Below are positions 35,273 through 44,632 of a stretch of DNA of 64,000 bases, piece after piece. This DNA is from SZUA-37 sp964472525. Lineage in GTDB: Bacteria > Pseudomonadota > Gammaproteobacteria > UBA6429 > Thiohalophilaceae. The notes below the pieces were generated by a model that was not told the DNA's origin, searched no databases, and worked only from the letters and a program-made list of their open reading frames with translations. Every line of letters begins with the position of its first letter. The stretch's first letter is position 1. The position numbers and the translations under genes are program-made. The stretch spans positions 62,001 through 126,000 of the forward strand of contig CAYYLL010000005.1 in assembly GCA_964472525.1 (NCBI GenBank). The letters run 5' to 3'.

Positions 35273-37486
35273 ATGTCCCGATACAATAGTTCAGCGATAA
35301 ATAAAGCGAACTTAATACATACAGCTCTACAGGATGATCTCGAAAAGATTGCTCTGGCAAGCCATCATGATCCCTTTAAAATTTTAGGTAATCAAACGGC
35401 ACGTAAGGACAGCTATACCCTATTTTATGCACCCGATACACAACAATTAAGCATCACAGAAAGAAATATCCCAACATTACGACTCGCTGACAGTGACTTT
35501 TTTGTCTGTCTGGAAAACCTGGATAAAATCGAAGAACACTATTTACTGATACGAACCAGTAGTAATAATGGTGTGGCGACCTATCATGACCCCTATAGCT
35601 TTAAACCACAACTTGATAACGATGATTTAAACTTGTTTTCAGCAGGAAAACATTTACATATTTACCGATTATTAGGCGCACATGTTAAAGTTATAGATGG
35701 CATTAAAGGGGTACTCTTTGCCTGTTGGGCACCGAATGCCGCGCGCGTCAGCGTGATTGGTGACTTTAACAACTGGGATGGCCGCTACCACCCGATGCGT
35801 TCACGCGGTAAAAGTGGTGTCTGGGAACTTTTTATTCCAGGCATTAAAAATGCAAATTTATATAAATTTGAAATTCGAAACGCTCATTTTGGAACAATCC
35901 ACTCAAAAACGGATCCTTATGCTCAACAGCTTGAACTTCGACCACGCACTGCATCCGTAATACGAGATCCTGCCCCCTTTAAGTGGCTCGACAGCGACTG
36001 GATAAAAACCAGAGAACAATATGACTGGCTACACGAACCCCTTTCTATTTATGAATGCCATTTGGGTTCATGGCAACGTGATGAGTCGGGGCATTTTTTA
36101 AATTATCGACAACTTGCGCATCGTCTGGTTGAGTATGTTAAAGAAACCGGCTTTACCCATATTGAATTACTACCCATTACAGAACATCCACTTGATGCGT
36201 CATGGGGATATCAAACCACAGGCTATTTTGCCGCAACCAGCCGCTTTGGCAGTGCCGAAGATTTTCGTTATTTTGTCAATTATTGTCATCAACAAGGGAT
36301 TGGTGTGTTACTCGATTGGGTTCCCTCACATTTTCCAAAAGATGCTCACGGTCTAGCCAAATTTGACGGCAGTGCATTATATGAACATGAAGACCCTCGA
36401 CGTGGTGAACATCGTGATTGGGGGACATTAATTTACAACTACGGCCGCAATGAAGTTAAAAATTTCCTGATATCAAGTGCCGTGTTCTGGTTAGAGGAAT
36501 ATCATATTGACGGTTTACGCGTCGATGCCGTTGCGTCTATGCTCTATCTTGATTATTCCCGTGAAGATGGCGACTGGCTACCTAACCGTCATGGTGGTAA
36601 TGAAAACATTGAAGCCATCGAATTCTTACGCGAATTGAATATTGCAACACATGCCAACTACCCCGGCACCATAATCATGGCAGAAGAATCGACTGCTTGG
36701 CCTCAAGTAACACGACCGACTAATCTTGGAGGCTTAGGTTTTAGTATGAAATGGAACATGGGCTGGATGCACGACAGTCTGACGTATTTCTCTAAAGATC
36801 CTGTGCATCGACATTACCACCACAACCAACTAACGTTTGGCTTGTTATATCTATTCAGCGAAAATTTTATCTTACCTTTTTCACACGATGAAGTTGTACA
36901 TGGCAAAAGCTCGATGGTTAATAAAATGCCCGGTGATGAATGGCAACGTTTTGCAAATTTACGCCTACTCTATACTTATATGTTTACCTATCCGGGAAAA
37001 AAGCTTCTGTTTATGGGTTGCGAATTCGGCCAGGGTGAAGAATGGAATCATGATAAAATGCTCGATTGGTATGTATTGCAATACCCATATCATGCCGGAA
37101 TTAAAAAGTTAGTATCTGACCTTAATCAATTATACAAGCAACAAGTCGCTCTATATAAATATGACTTTGATGATACAGGTTTTGAATGGATAGACTGCAA
37201 CGATACTGATCAATCTGTTTTATCTTATTTAAGAAAAACTGAACATGAATCCATTATTATGGTATTAAATTTTACTCCTGTTATAAGAGATAACTATCGG
37301 ATAGGTGTGCCTGCATCAGGGGAGTATGAAGTTATTTTTAATTCAGATTCAAATTATTATTCTGGTAGTAATGCGGGCAGTCATTCCATTATCAAGGCTG
37401 AGAATATTGAATGGATGAATCGCCCTGCATCCGTTAAATTAACCCTTCCGCCATTGGCCGGACTGGTGCTCAAAAAAATATCATGA
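35273..37486 (+). CDS. glgB: 1,4-alpha-glucan branching enzyme
   Basis: A 737-aa GH13 enzyme introducing alpha-1,6 branches into glycogen. It has two N-terminal beta domains (the first contains HHDPFKILGNQ, the second the CBM48 with RVSVIGDFNNWDGR), so it is a full-length bacterial type. The catalytic elements are the nucleophile in GLRVDAVASMLYLDY (about residue 415), the acid/base in IIMAEESTAWP (about 470) and SHDEVVHGK (about 535). Its 3' end overlaps glgA by 4 bp (ATGA). Confidence 0.95.
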   Translation: MSRYNSSAINKANLIHTALQDDLEKIALASHHDPFKILGNQTARKDSYTLFYAPDTQQLSITERNIPTLRLADSDFFVCLENLDKIEEHYLLIRTSSNNGVATYHDPYSFKPQLDNDDLNLFSAGKHLHIYRLLGAHVKVIDGIKGVLFACWAPNAARVSVIGDFNNWDGRYHPMRSRGKSGVWELFIPGIKNANLYKFEIRNAHFGTIHSKTDPYAQQLELRPRTASVIRDPAPFKWLDSDWIKTREQYDWLHEPLSIYECHLGSWQRDESGHFLNYRQLAHRLVEYVKETGFTHIELLPITEHPLDASWGYQTTGYFAATSRFGSAEDFRYFVNYCHQQGIGVLLDWVPSHFPKDAHGLAKFDGSALYEHEDPRRGEHRDWGTLIYNYGRNEVKNFLISSAVFWLEEYHIDGLRVDAVASMLYLDYSREDGDWLPNRHGGNENIEAIEFLRELNIATHANYPGTIIMAEESTAWPQVTRPTNLGGLGFSMKWNMGWMHDSLTYFSKDPVHRHYHHNQLTFGLLYLFSENFILPFSHDEVVHGKSSMVNKMPGDEWQRFANLRLLYTYMFTYPGKKLLFMGCEFGQGEEWNHDKMLDWYVLQYPYHAGIKKLVSDLNQLYKQQVALYKYDFDDTGFEWIDCNDTDQSVLSYLRKTEHESIIMVLNFTPVIRDNYRIGVPASGEYEVIFNSDSNYYSGSNAGSHSIIKAENIEWMNRPASVKLTLPPLAGLVLKKIS

Positions 37487-38931
37487 GTAAGATTTTATAT
37501 ATTAGTAGTGAGGCATTTCCACTTATTAAAACAGGCGGTTTAGCCGACGTTGCGGGTAGCCTGCCCATTGCTTTATTAAAACAATCTCAAGATATTCGTT
37601 TATTATTACCGGCTTATCCTGAGGTACTGAAACAAATTAAAAAAAATAAAATACTATCCAAGACAACATACTATAATCAATCGGTACAAATTATTGAAAC
37701 TCGATTACCCGGCAGTAATGTGATTGTCTGGTTAGTTGATTGCCCTGCGGCATTTAATCGTCCGGGTGGCCCCTATACAAATCAGTATGGTCTGGCATGG
37801 GATGATAATGCGCTACGCTTTGCTATATTCTGCCTTGCTGCTGTTGATATTGCGCTGGATAACCTAGCATTGCACTGGCATCCGGATGTTCTACATTGCA
37901 ACGATTGGCAGTCAGGACTTATTCCTGCTTTATTAAGTACCCATCATGAACGACCGGCAACTATTTTCACTATTCATAATCTTGCTTATCAAGGTGTTTT
38001 TGACCAACAAACTTTTTCTGACTTAGAACTTCCAAAAGAACTGTGGCATATTGAGGGCCTGGAATTTTACGGCCAGTTATCCTTTATAAAAGGCGGACTT
38101 GCCTATGCAGATAAAATTACAACCGTTAGCCCTCATTATGCAAAAGAAATTCTTCAACCAGAATACGGCTATGGTCTTGAAGGGCTTCTAAATTATCGAG
38201 CAAAAAACCTTTCCGGGATACTTAATGGTATTGACGAAAAAGTATGGAACCCCGGAACCGATGATTATATTGCACAAAAATATAATCGTCGTTCATTAAA
38301 TAAAAAATATCTTAATAAAACAGCGTTACAACAGGAATTATCACTGCCGGTTAATGCTTGTATTCCTTTAATTGGAATGGTTAGCCGTTTAGTTGAACAA
38401 AAAGGTCTGAAATTTATTTTAGACAGTCTTACCGCTATCTTGTCATTGCCTATGCAACTGATTATTCTCGGCACAGGTGAATCACATTATGAAGTGCAGT
38501 TATCCAATTGGGCTAGCCGGTATCCAGATAAATTAACCGTTATTATCAGTTATGATGAAGCACTCGCACATCGCATTGAAGCTGCTAGTGACATGTATTT
38601 AATGCCATCCATCTTTGAACCTTGTGGTTTGAACCAGTTATACAGTTTACACTACGGAACACTGCCCATTGTCACTCATGTCGGTGGACTTGCTGATACG
38701 GTGGTTGATGCCAACGAAAAAAATATTACTTACGGTACCGCCAACGGTTTCGTACTTAACGCAAAAAATTCTAGCGCGCTTTTATCCACCCTTAAACGTG
38801 CACTTACCTTGTACCAAAAGCCGGATATATGGCAACAACTCCAAAATAATGCCATGAGTGGCGATTTTTCATGGCAAACAAGTGCCGAACAATATATACG
38901 TTTGTACCAACAAGCTATAAAATCCAGTTAA
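37483..38931 (+). CDS. glgA: Glycogen synthase (ADP-glucose)
   Basis: A 482-aa GT5 enzyme. The ADP-glucose-binding KTGGLADVAGSLP (about residue 15), the acceptor region HCNDWQSGLIPALL, and the C-terminal catalytic segment SIFEPCGLNQLYSLHYGTLP with HVGGLADTV are all conserved. It overlaps glgB (ATGA), so the branching enzyme and synthase are co-translated in a separate operon divergent from glgC. Only 10 bp separate its stop from the convergent SAP-domain gene. Confidence 0.95.
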   Translation: MSKILYISSEAFPLIKTGGLADVAGSLPIALLKQSQDIRLLLPAYPEVLKQIKKNKILSKTTYYNQSVQIIETRLPGSNVIVWLVDCPAAFNRPGGPYTNQYGLAWDDNALRFAIFCLAAVDIALDNLALHWHPDVLHCNDWQSGLIPALLSTHHERPATIFTIHNLAYQGVFDQQTFSDLELPKELWHIEGLEFYGQLSFIKGGLAYADKITTVSPHYAKEILQPEYGYGLEGLLNYRAKNLSGILNGIDEKVWNPGTDDYIAQKYNRRSLNKKYLNKTALQQELSLPVNACIPLIGMVSRLVEQKGLKFILDSLTAILSLPMQLIILGTGESHYEVQLSNWASRYPDKLTVIISYDEALAHRIEAASDMYLMPSIFEPCGLNQLYSLHYGTLPIVTHVGGLADTVVDANEKNITYGTANGFVLNAKNSSALLSTLKRALTLYQKPDIWQQLQNNAMSGDFSWQTSAEQYIRLYQQAIKSS

Positions 38932-38941
38932 GGGCAAAGAA

Positions 38942-39145
38942 CTAACTGTGCATTTTTTTTGCAGCAGCAAAACAATCATCGCGCCATGTACAATTTATCT
39001 GATCGCATTCGCCCTCGGCTGCCGACGCAAAGCAGTTAAAATTTCCTTCTGAAATTTGAATCTCTTGTATCAATTTCATTTTACTCATACGTGATGTTTT
39101 AATACCAAAATCTTTTGCTCGGTCGCGTATTTCCTGCATATTCAT
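38942..39145 (-). CDS. Small SAP-like domain protein with a cysteine-rich tail
   Basis: A protein of about 67 aa. Its N-terminal helix-turn-helix (MQEIRDRAKDFGIKTSRMSK then MKLIQEIQ) resembles SAP or Rho N-terminal nucleic-acid-binding modules. The tail carries four cysteines in the pattern FNCFASA, GECDQINCTWRDDCF. Related proteins of this size occur in many gammaproteobacteria; the function is unknown. AAGGAGA lies upstream, and the third of three consecutive ATGs (39145) gives the best 6-bp spacing, so earlier ATG codons (up to 39163) are less likely. Confidence 0.75.
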   Translation of the reverse strand: MNMQEIRDRAKDFGIKTSRMSKMKLIQEIQISEGNFNCFASAAEGECDQINCTWRDDCFAAAKKMHS

Positions 39146-39223
39146 CATCATTCTCCTTGTCATATATAAAAGTATCTTTTGTTAAAACTATAAAACATAT
39201 TCCAGTTTAGCTCTGTATTTGTT

Positions 39224-39892
39224 TCAGGTGCTTAATGAAACAGCAGCTTCATCAACGTACCAGTAAATATCACCAATACAGTTGATAGGTAAGGTCTCGC
39301 CTGTCTTAATGCGAGCTATAATAGAAGCTTTCTCACTCCCACCGACTAACACTACACGGTTTAAAGTTCCTTTTAAGGTTTCTATACCCAGTGACACACG
39401 ATCACTCGGTGGCTTAGGTGAATGATAAACTGGAACAACCGAACGTAAATCATTCAAAGCATCGTTATCGGGAAATAAACTTGCAGTATGCCCATCTTCA
39501 CCAATGCCCAGAAAGGCAATATCAAAATGATCAAACCCGGCAATAATCTCACGGTATTCTGTAGCGGCCTCTTCTGCGCCTTTTTCAGTTGGCATACTAA
39601 AAATATGGGGAGCCGTTATTTTTGACCATAAATATTGCTCTAACATAACATCGTTACGTTCCTTATGCCCCTTGGGGAAACAACGCTCATCACCCAGATA
39701 CCAATAAATTTTGTTCCATGCCAATTTTTTGTTAGCAAGCCAAGCTAAACAATATTTAGGTGTATTACCCCCGGGCAATGCAATATGACAAATACCTCTT
39801 TGTTGCAGGCAACCTTCTATCGTATCGGCAATAAAATCGGCAGCTGCCTTTGCAGCCAGCTCTAATTCTTTATAAACAAACCATTGGTGCAT
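39224..39892 (-). CDS. pgl: 6-phosphogluconolactonase
   Basis: A 222-aa enzyme hydrolysing 6-phosphogluconolactone. Conserved segments are HIALPGGNTPK (phosphate binding, about residue 37), WYLGDERCFPKGHKERN (about 65) and FLGIGEDGHTASLFPDN (about 130, catalytic His/Asp region). It is the third gene of gnd-zwf-pgl, 5 bp downstream of zwf. It belongs to the DevB type, not the YbhE lactonase type. Confidence 0.93.
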   Translation of the reverse strand: MHQWFVYKELELAAKAAADFIADTIEGCLQQRGICHIALPGGNTPKYCLAWLANKKLAWNKIYWYLGDERCFPKGHKERNDVMLEQYLWSKITAPHIFSMPTEKGAEEAATEYREIIAGFDHFDIAFLGIGEDGHTASLFPDNDALNDLRSVVPVYHSPKPPSDRVSLGIETLKGTLNRVVLVGGSEKASIIARIKTGETLPINCIGDIYWYVDEAAVSLST

Positions 39893-39897
39893 TTTCG

Positions 39898-41394
39898 CTA
39901 ACTCGGCTTATGCCATCCTCCAACACAATCTTCGAAAAGTGCATCCATTCCCGGCACATCCCATGTACCCGAATGATAACGTTCTACCGACAAACGATCT
40001 TTCCATGCCTTTAAGATGGGTTCAATAATATGCCAGGACTCTTCAACTTCATCTGCTCTTGAAAATAAAGTAGCGTCACCGGTTAGTACATCGTGTATCA
40101 GGACTTCATAGGCATCAGAAACATCCAGTCCGTTTTCTGAATAAGGGGCACGCATAACCATACGTTGTGTGTCGGTGGTGAGCCCCGGCATTTTTGCATT
40201 CATTCTTAAAAAAATACCTTCATCGGGATGCAAACGAAAAACCAGCGAATTAGCAATGGGTGGCGTTGCATGCGTATCAAAAAGATTAAAGGGTAATTTT
40301 CGGAAACGAATAACGATTTCAGAAACACGTTTAGGCAAGCGTTTACCCGTCCAGAGAATAAAGGGGACACCTTGCCAACGCCAATTATCAATATAAAATC
40401 TTACGCCTGTAAATGTTTCGGTTACTGAATCAGGGGAAACACCCGGTTCGGCCACATAGGCTTTCAGTTTTTCATCATCACTTTTTCCTGAACCATATTG
40501 TGCAGCAACGGTTTGTTGTTTAATTTGCTCTGGTGCAATATGACGTACAGCACGCAGTACTTTGATTTTTTCATCTCGCACTGCATTTGCGGTAAATTCA
40601 ACGGGGGGTTCCATGGCGACCAGTGTCATTACTTGCATCAAGTGGTTTTGAATCATGTCACGTAAAGCACCTGACCCTTCATAATAATTTGCACGATGTT
40701 CGATACCAATGAATTCCGCAGCCGAGATCTGAATATGGTCAATAAAGTTTCTATTCCATAATGGTTCCAGAATACTATTGGCAAAGCGGTAAACCAGTAA
40801 ATTTTGTACACTTTCTTTGCCCAGGTAATGATCAATACGGTATATCTGAGATTCATTTAATAATTCCTGTAGATTGGAATTTAATTCCCGAGCCGTTTCT
40901 AAGTCCATACCAAATGGTTTTTCAATAACCATCCGTCTAAAACCGTTGCTTTCAACGTCCAGTCCATGCTTGTGCAATCCTGCGGCAACGGCGGTATACC
41001 AATCGGGGGGGACCGCACAATAAAACATGGCATTGGCATGTCCATCCAGTAATTCCAGTGATGCAGCGAGGTCCGTATAAGTTTGATCGTCTTGTAAATC
41101 ACCACAAACCATTTTTAATCTGGACGAGAACTCGTCCCATTGTTCATGATCCATTTCTATATTAGGTGAATAATCAATCAAACCTTGATACAAGCTGCCT
41201 AACCAATCTTCATATGCTCGATCTTTTAACACTCCTATAATTTTACTTTCAGGATGTAATAGGCCACAACGTAACATTTTTACTAACGCAGGTATCAACT
41301 TGCGCTTAGTCAAATCCCCTCCTGCACCAAAAATAACGATATTAGCCGGCTCAATCGGCTCAATCAGATGTTGTGCTGTCGCAGCTTGTTCCAT
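39898..41394 (-). CDS. zwf: Glucose-6-phosphate 1-dehydrogenase
   Basis: A 498-aa enzyme, the first step of the oxidative pentose phosphate pathway, producing NADPH. The coenzyme loop FGAGGDLTKRKLIPAL is near residue 23 and the substrate/active-site signature RIDHYLGKESVQNLL near residue 180. EKPFGMDLETA and WEGVP-like WQGVPFILWTGKRLPKR are also present. GAGGACATT precedes the ATG. It sits 17 bp downstream of gnd. Confidence 0.95.
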   Translation of the reverse strand: MEQAATAQHLIEPIEPANIVIFGAGGDLTKRKLIPALVKMLRCGLLHPESKIIGVLKDRAYEDWLGSLYQGLIDYSPNIEMDHEQWDEFSSRLKMVCGDLQDDQTYTDLAASLELLDGHANAMFYCAVPPDWYTAVAAGLHKHGLDVESNGFRRMVIEKPFGMDLETARELNSNLQELLNESQIYRIDHYLGKESVQNLLVYRFANSILEPLWNRNFIDHIQISAAEFIGIEHRANYYEGSGALRDMIQNHLMQVMTLVAMEPPVEFTANAVRDEKIKVLRAVRHIAPEQIKQQTVAAQYGSGKSDDEKLKAYVAEPGVSPDSVTETFTGVRFYIDNWRWQGVPFILWTGKRLPKRVSEIVIRFRKLPFNLFDTHATPPIANSLVFRLHPDEGIFLRMNAKMPGLTTDTQRMVMRAPYSENGLDVSDAYEVLIHDVLTGDATLFSRADEVEESWHIIEPILKAWKDRLSVERYHSGTWDVPGMDALFEDCVGGWHKPS

Positions 41395-41411
41395 AATGTC
41401 CTCTTTAGAAA

Positions 41412-42326
41412 CTAGTCAACCGAGCGAATGCTATGCCCACCAAACCCGGCTCGCATTGCATTCAGTACTTTACCGGCAAAAGAATTATCCTGCCGACTGC
41501 GAAAACGCATTTGTAATGCCAATGTTAAGACCGGCGTTGGTACAGCAAGGTTAATCGAATCTTGTACTGTCCAGCGACCTTCTCCTGAATCATCGACATA
41601 ATCGCTCAATGATGATAAGTTTTTGTCACTAGAAAAAGCATCGGCCATTAAATCAAGCAGCCATGAGCGCACCACACTGCCGTGTTGCCAGATTTCAGCA
41701 ATCTGCTGTAAATCCAGATCCATTTCGTCTTTGGCTTCCAAAAGCTCAAAACCTTCGGCGAAAGCCTGCATCATTCCATATTCAATACCATTATGAACCA
41801 TTTTGACATAATGCCCAGAACCAGCCGGCCCCACATGTCCCCAACCTTTGTCTTTAGCCGGCGCAAGTGATTCAAGTATAGGACGAATAGTGGCGACCGC
41901 TTCATCACTCCCCCCTACCATGATGCTGTAGCCATTTTCCAAACCCCAAACGCCACCGGATGTACCCGAGTCTACAAAATGAATCCCTGATTGTTGAAGA
42001 TCCTTTGCTCTTTGCTTACTTAAGTTAAAATTTGAATTACCGCCATCTATTAATATATCGCCTTCTGTCATACCGGCATTCAGTAAATCTTCAATACTTT
42101 TATCTACAACCGTATGAGGCACCATTAGCCAGATAATACGCGGTGGCGTAAGTGCCTTAATTAATTCAGCGAGATTGTTTACTGGGGTTACATTGTCCAG
42201 TTCTTGAGATAATTCTATCGCGGTCTCTGGCGAGCGATTAAATGCAACAACTTCATGGCCATCAGCAACCAACCGACGAACCATATTTCCACCCATTTTT
42301 CCTAAACCAATCATTGCGAGTTTCAT
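41412..42326 (-). CDS. gnd: 6-phosphogluconate dehydrogenase, short form (decarboxylating)
   Basis: A 304-aa enzyme, the short single-module form (about 300 aa, YqeC/GntZ-like) rather than the 470-aa E. coli Gnd. The NAD(P) motif is MIGLGKMGGNMVRRL, the substrate signature DSGTSGGVWGLENG (about residue 120) and the catalytic Lys in HYVKMVHNGIEYGMMQA (about 175). This short form is often NAD-preferring, which is not predictable here. It is first in the gnd-zwf-pgl operon. A 14-bp tandem repeat lies 25 bp upstream. Confidence 0.92.
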   Translation of the reverse strand: MKLAMIGLGKMGGNMVRRLVADGHEVVAFNRSPETAIELSQELDNVTPVNNLAELIKALTPPRIIWLMVPHTVVDKSIEDLLNAGMTEGDILIDGGNSNFNLSKQRAKDLQQSGIHFVDSGTSGGVWGLENGYSIMVGGSDEAVATIRPILESLAPAKDKGWGHVGPAGSGHYVKMVHNGIEYGMMQAFAEGFELLEAKDEMDLDLQQIAEIWQHGSVVRSWLLDLMADAFSSDKNLSSLSDYVDDSGEGRWTVQDSINLAVPTPVLTLALQMRFRSRQDNSFAGKVLNAMRAGFGGHSIRSVD

Positions 42327-42350
42327 TGTATTCTGCCTTTATTATTTTTC

Positions 42351-42378
42351 ACCCTGCGGTTAAAACCCTGCGGTTAAA
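42351..42378. repeat. Tandem 14-bp direct repeat upstream of gnd
   Basis: ACCCTGCGGTTAAA occurs twice back to back without mismatch (42351-42364 and 42365-42378), starting 25 bp upstream of the gnd ATG. It may be an operator with two half-sites or a simple duplication. It is G/C-richer than its surroundings. Confidence 0.7.
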
Positions 42379-42486
42379 CCAGTGTCATCATCATTCTATA
42401 TTTATATTTTATTTTAGACCTATTTTTCAAGGTTTGTTCCAAACTAATTTTATTATTCATTGAATATAGTTCATACAAACTGAAAT

Positions 42487-42502
42487 GGGCTCAAAAGAGC
42501 CC
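42487..42502. terminator. Perfect hairpin in the gnd/42604 divergent region
   Basis: GGGCTC-AAAA-GAGCCC forms a 6-bp perfect stem with a 4-nt loop. On the plus strand it is followed by GTTTATCTG, a weak T tract. It lies between two divergently transcribed genes, where a terminator is not expected, so it could be an attenuator for the plus-strand genes or the end of a small untranslated transcript. Confidence 0.4.
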
Positions 42503-42603
42503 GTTTATCTGTTAAAAAATATAACGTATTCATATTACACCCGCATGATCCTACAACCTAAATCTTACGAGGATATTCTCGTCATATTTTAATAGCCTTA
42601 AAT

Positions 42604-42789
42604 GTGTTTAAATTTAAAATAGATAATGACTCTCTTAATATTGACCAATTAAATACAGTTGTTACTTTTCTTTTAATAAACCAACCTATTATTGATCAAG
42701 ATCAACCCGGCCAATTACAAACAAGGGTAGTTTACGCGCTAGTGAATAACCATCAATGGCAGGTTCCATATGACGACACCCATATTTAA
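42604..42789 (+). CDS. Possible small protein before the TauD-like gene (61 aa)
   Basis: An open frame with GTG start, no visible ribosome-binding site and no recognised family. The product is acidic and soluble (DNDSLNIDQLNTVVTFLLIN, then VVYALVNNHQWQVPYDD). It overlaps the dioxygenase start by 20 bp, which could couple translation, but the lack of start signals makes it uncertain. Confidence 0.35.
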   Translation: MFKFKIDNDSLNIDQLNTVVTFLLINQPIIDQDQPGQLQTRVVYALVNNHQWQVPYDDTHI

Positions 42790-43705
42790 TTACTCGGTAT
42801 TTAATTCTTTGGCCAAAACAAACCCTTTTTATATCGAAAATAATGACATTTATCAGGCATGGAGAGATAGAAAACTTGCCGATTATCCTCAAGACATAGG
42901 TGATCTTGTTGTTGAAATTAATGATCCACGCGCACTGACAAAAGCTGAGTACCGGGCATTACTTCAGCGCTGCCGAAAAACCAATATGGTTATCTACGCG
43001 AGTAAAACAGGCCCTGATCCAGACCCAGAAATTCCATTATCAATAGGTCGTTACTTTGGTCTTGACGACATTGATGACAATTGGCTTGCCGATAAAACTG
43101 GACTCACATCACTCACCGTAGCAAAAGAAGGCATACGACAACATTATATTCCATACACCAACCACGCTATCAATTGGCATACCGATGGTTACTACAATAC
43201 AAACAATCAACAGATTAACGCCTTGCTACTGCATGTTGTACAACGTGCTGAAGAAGGTGGTGAAAATGCACTCTTGGATCATGAAATCGCCTATATTATG
43301 TTACGCGAGAAAAACCCGGATTATATTCGCGCACTCATGCAGCCAGAAGTACTTACCCTTCCCGCACGTATTGAAGCAGGCAAGATTGCACGTGCAGAAG
43401 AGTCGGGCCCGGTGTTCAGTGTCACCGCGAGCGGCAACCTCCATATGCGTTACACCATTCGCGTTAACAATGTTATATGGAGTGACGACACATTAACCCT
43501 TGAGGCGCTCGATTACCTGAAGAAAATCCTTAACGGTTTATCACCCTATATATTCCGTGGCTTGTTAGAACCCGGTATGGGCTTAATCAGCAATAATGTA
43601 CTGCATGACCGTGCTGCTTTTACCGACAGTGAAACACACAAACGACATCTATATCGAGCCCGATATTTTAATCGTTTAAGTGACACTGGTGTATTAGATA
43701 ATTAA
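42770..43705 (+). CDS. TauD/TfdA-like Fe(II)/2-oxoglutarate dioxygenase
   Basis: A 311-aa member of the TauD/TfdA fold. The Fe-binding HxD is in AINWHTDGYYN (about residue 137), and the distal His is in LISNNVLHDRAAF (about 280), followed by RHLYRARYF, with the Arg that would bind 2-oxoglutarate. AGG about 8 bp before the ATG serves as the ribosome-binding site. The family hydroxylates small substrates such as taurine or carnitine precursors. No transporter or partner gene adjoins, and the substrate is unknown. It is convergent with the Sel1 gene, 3 bp away. Confidence 0.8.
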   Translation: MTTPIFNYSVFNSLAKTNPFYIENNDIYQAWRDRKLADYPQDIGDLVVEINDPRALTKAEYRALLQRCRKTNMVIYASKTGPDPDPEIPLSIGRYFGLDDIDDNWLADKTGLTSLTVAKEGIRQHYIPYTNHAINWHTDGYYNTNNQQINALLLHVVQRAEEGGENALLDHEIAYIMLREKNPDYIRALMQPEVLTLPARIEAGKIARAEESGPVFSVTASGNLHMRYTIRVNNVIWSDDTLTLEALDYLKKILNGLSPYIFRGLLEPGMGLISNNVLHDRAAFTDSETHKRHLYRARYFNRLSDTGVLDN

Positions 43706-43708
43706 CGA

Positions 43709-44632
43709 TTAATGTAAAGTGTTAGTTGATTTTTTTACCGATGCGGCAGATGCCTTTTTTTCCCACTCGGCTGCTTTAGCCGGGTTGGGTTGCAAACCAA
43801 GGTCACCGTGTTGGTAAATATTAGCCAGTGTTTTCATCGCAATACGATTGCCACCCTTCGCGGCTTTACTGATCCAGACCAATGCTTGTTTGTCGTCTTT
43901 ATTTACATCCCAAGCACCACTTTCATAACGTAAACCTAGCTCATATTGTGCTTGTGGATCACCCTGTTTAGCCTTATCGACCAATACATCAAACGATTGC
44001 TGATATATTTTAGTTGCAACATCCACTAGGCCATCGATAATCGCCAAAAGGTTGATAGCACCTTTGTGAGCCTGTTCAGCCGCCCGGCTTAACCAACTTT
44101 TGGCAACGTCCTCATCTTTGGGAACATGATAACCTTCATAATACATTTTACCCAACAAATATTGGGCATGCTTGTTTCCCTGCTTGGCTGATTTAATTAA
44201 CCAACCAAGTGCTTGTTTAGAATCTTTAGTAGCACCAATACCATCGAGATAGGTTTTACCCAATAAATACTGTGCCTTCGCATTTCCTTTTTGTGCTGAT
44301 TTACGCCACCACTGTATGGCTTGGCTTAAATCTTTTGTTACCCCCACACCATCAGAGTAACTATTACCCAATACTAACTGGGCATAAGCATTACCCATAC
44401 GGGCAGAACGGCGTAACCAATAGACTGCTTTTTTTGCATCAGGTTTAAGACCATCGCGTCCTTTCAGATAAGCCAACCCATAAAGTAATTGAGCACCGTC
44501 ATCACCATCGAGTGCCTCGTGCGCAATCATCCGTAATTCCATCGGTTTGTCATCAACGGCTGACCATGCTGTTTGCATACCCGTGGCCAGAAACAGAGAA
44601 CAAAAGGTAATAGCAAATCGAGATTGATTCAT
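43709..44632 (-). CDS. Exported Sel1-repeat protein
   Basis: A 307-aa protein with an N-terminal signal peptide (FAITFCSLFLATGMQTAWSA) and about six Sel1-type TPR repeats of 36 residues, for example AQLVLGNSYSDGVGVTKDLS, AQYLLGKTYLDGIGATKDSK and AQYELGLRYESGAW. Such solenoids scaffold protein complexes in the periplasm. Its ATG overlaps the stop of the SulP gene (TAATG), so the two are co-translated. A role in organising the transporter is an inference from this coupling. Confidence 0.8.
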   Translation of the reverse strand: MNQSRFAITFCSLFLATGMQTAWSAVDDKPMELRMIAHEALDGDDGAQLLYGLAYLKGRDGLKPDAKKAVYWLRRSARMGNAYAQLVLGNSYSDGVGVTKDLSQAIQWWRKSAQKGNAKAQYLLGKTYLDGIGATKDSKQALGWLIKSAKQGNKHAQYLLGKMYYEGYHVPKDEDVAKSWLSRAAEQAHKGAINLLAIIDGLVDVATKIYQQSFDVLVDKAKQGDPQAQYELGLRYESGAWDVNKDDKQALVWISKAAKGGNRIAMKTLANIYQHGDLGLQPNPAKAAEWEKKASAASVKKSTNTLH

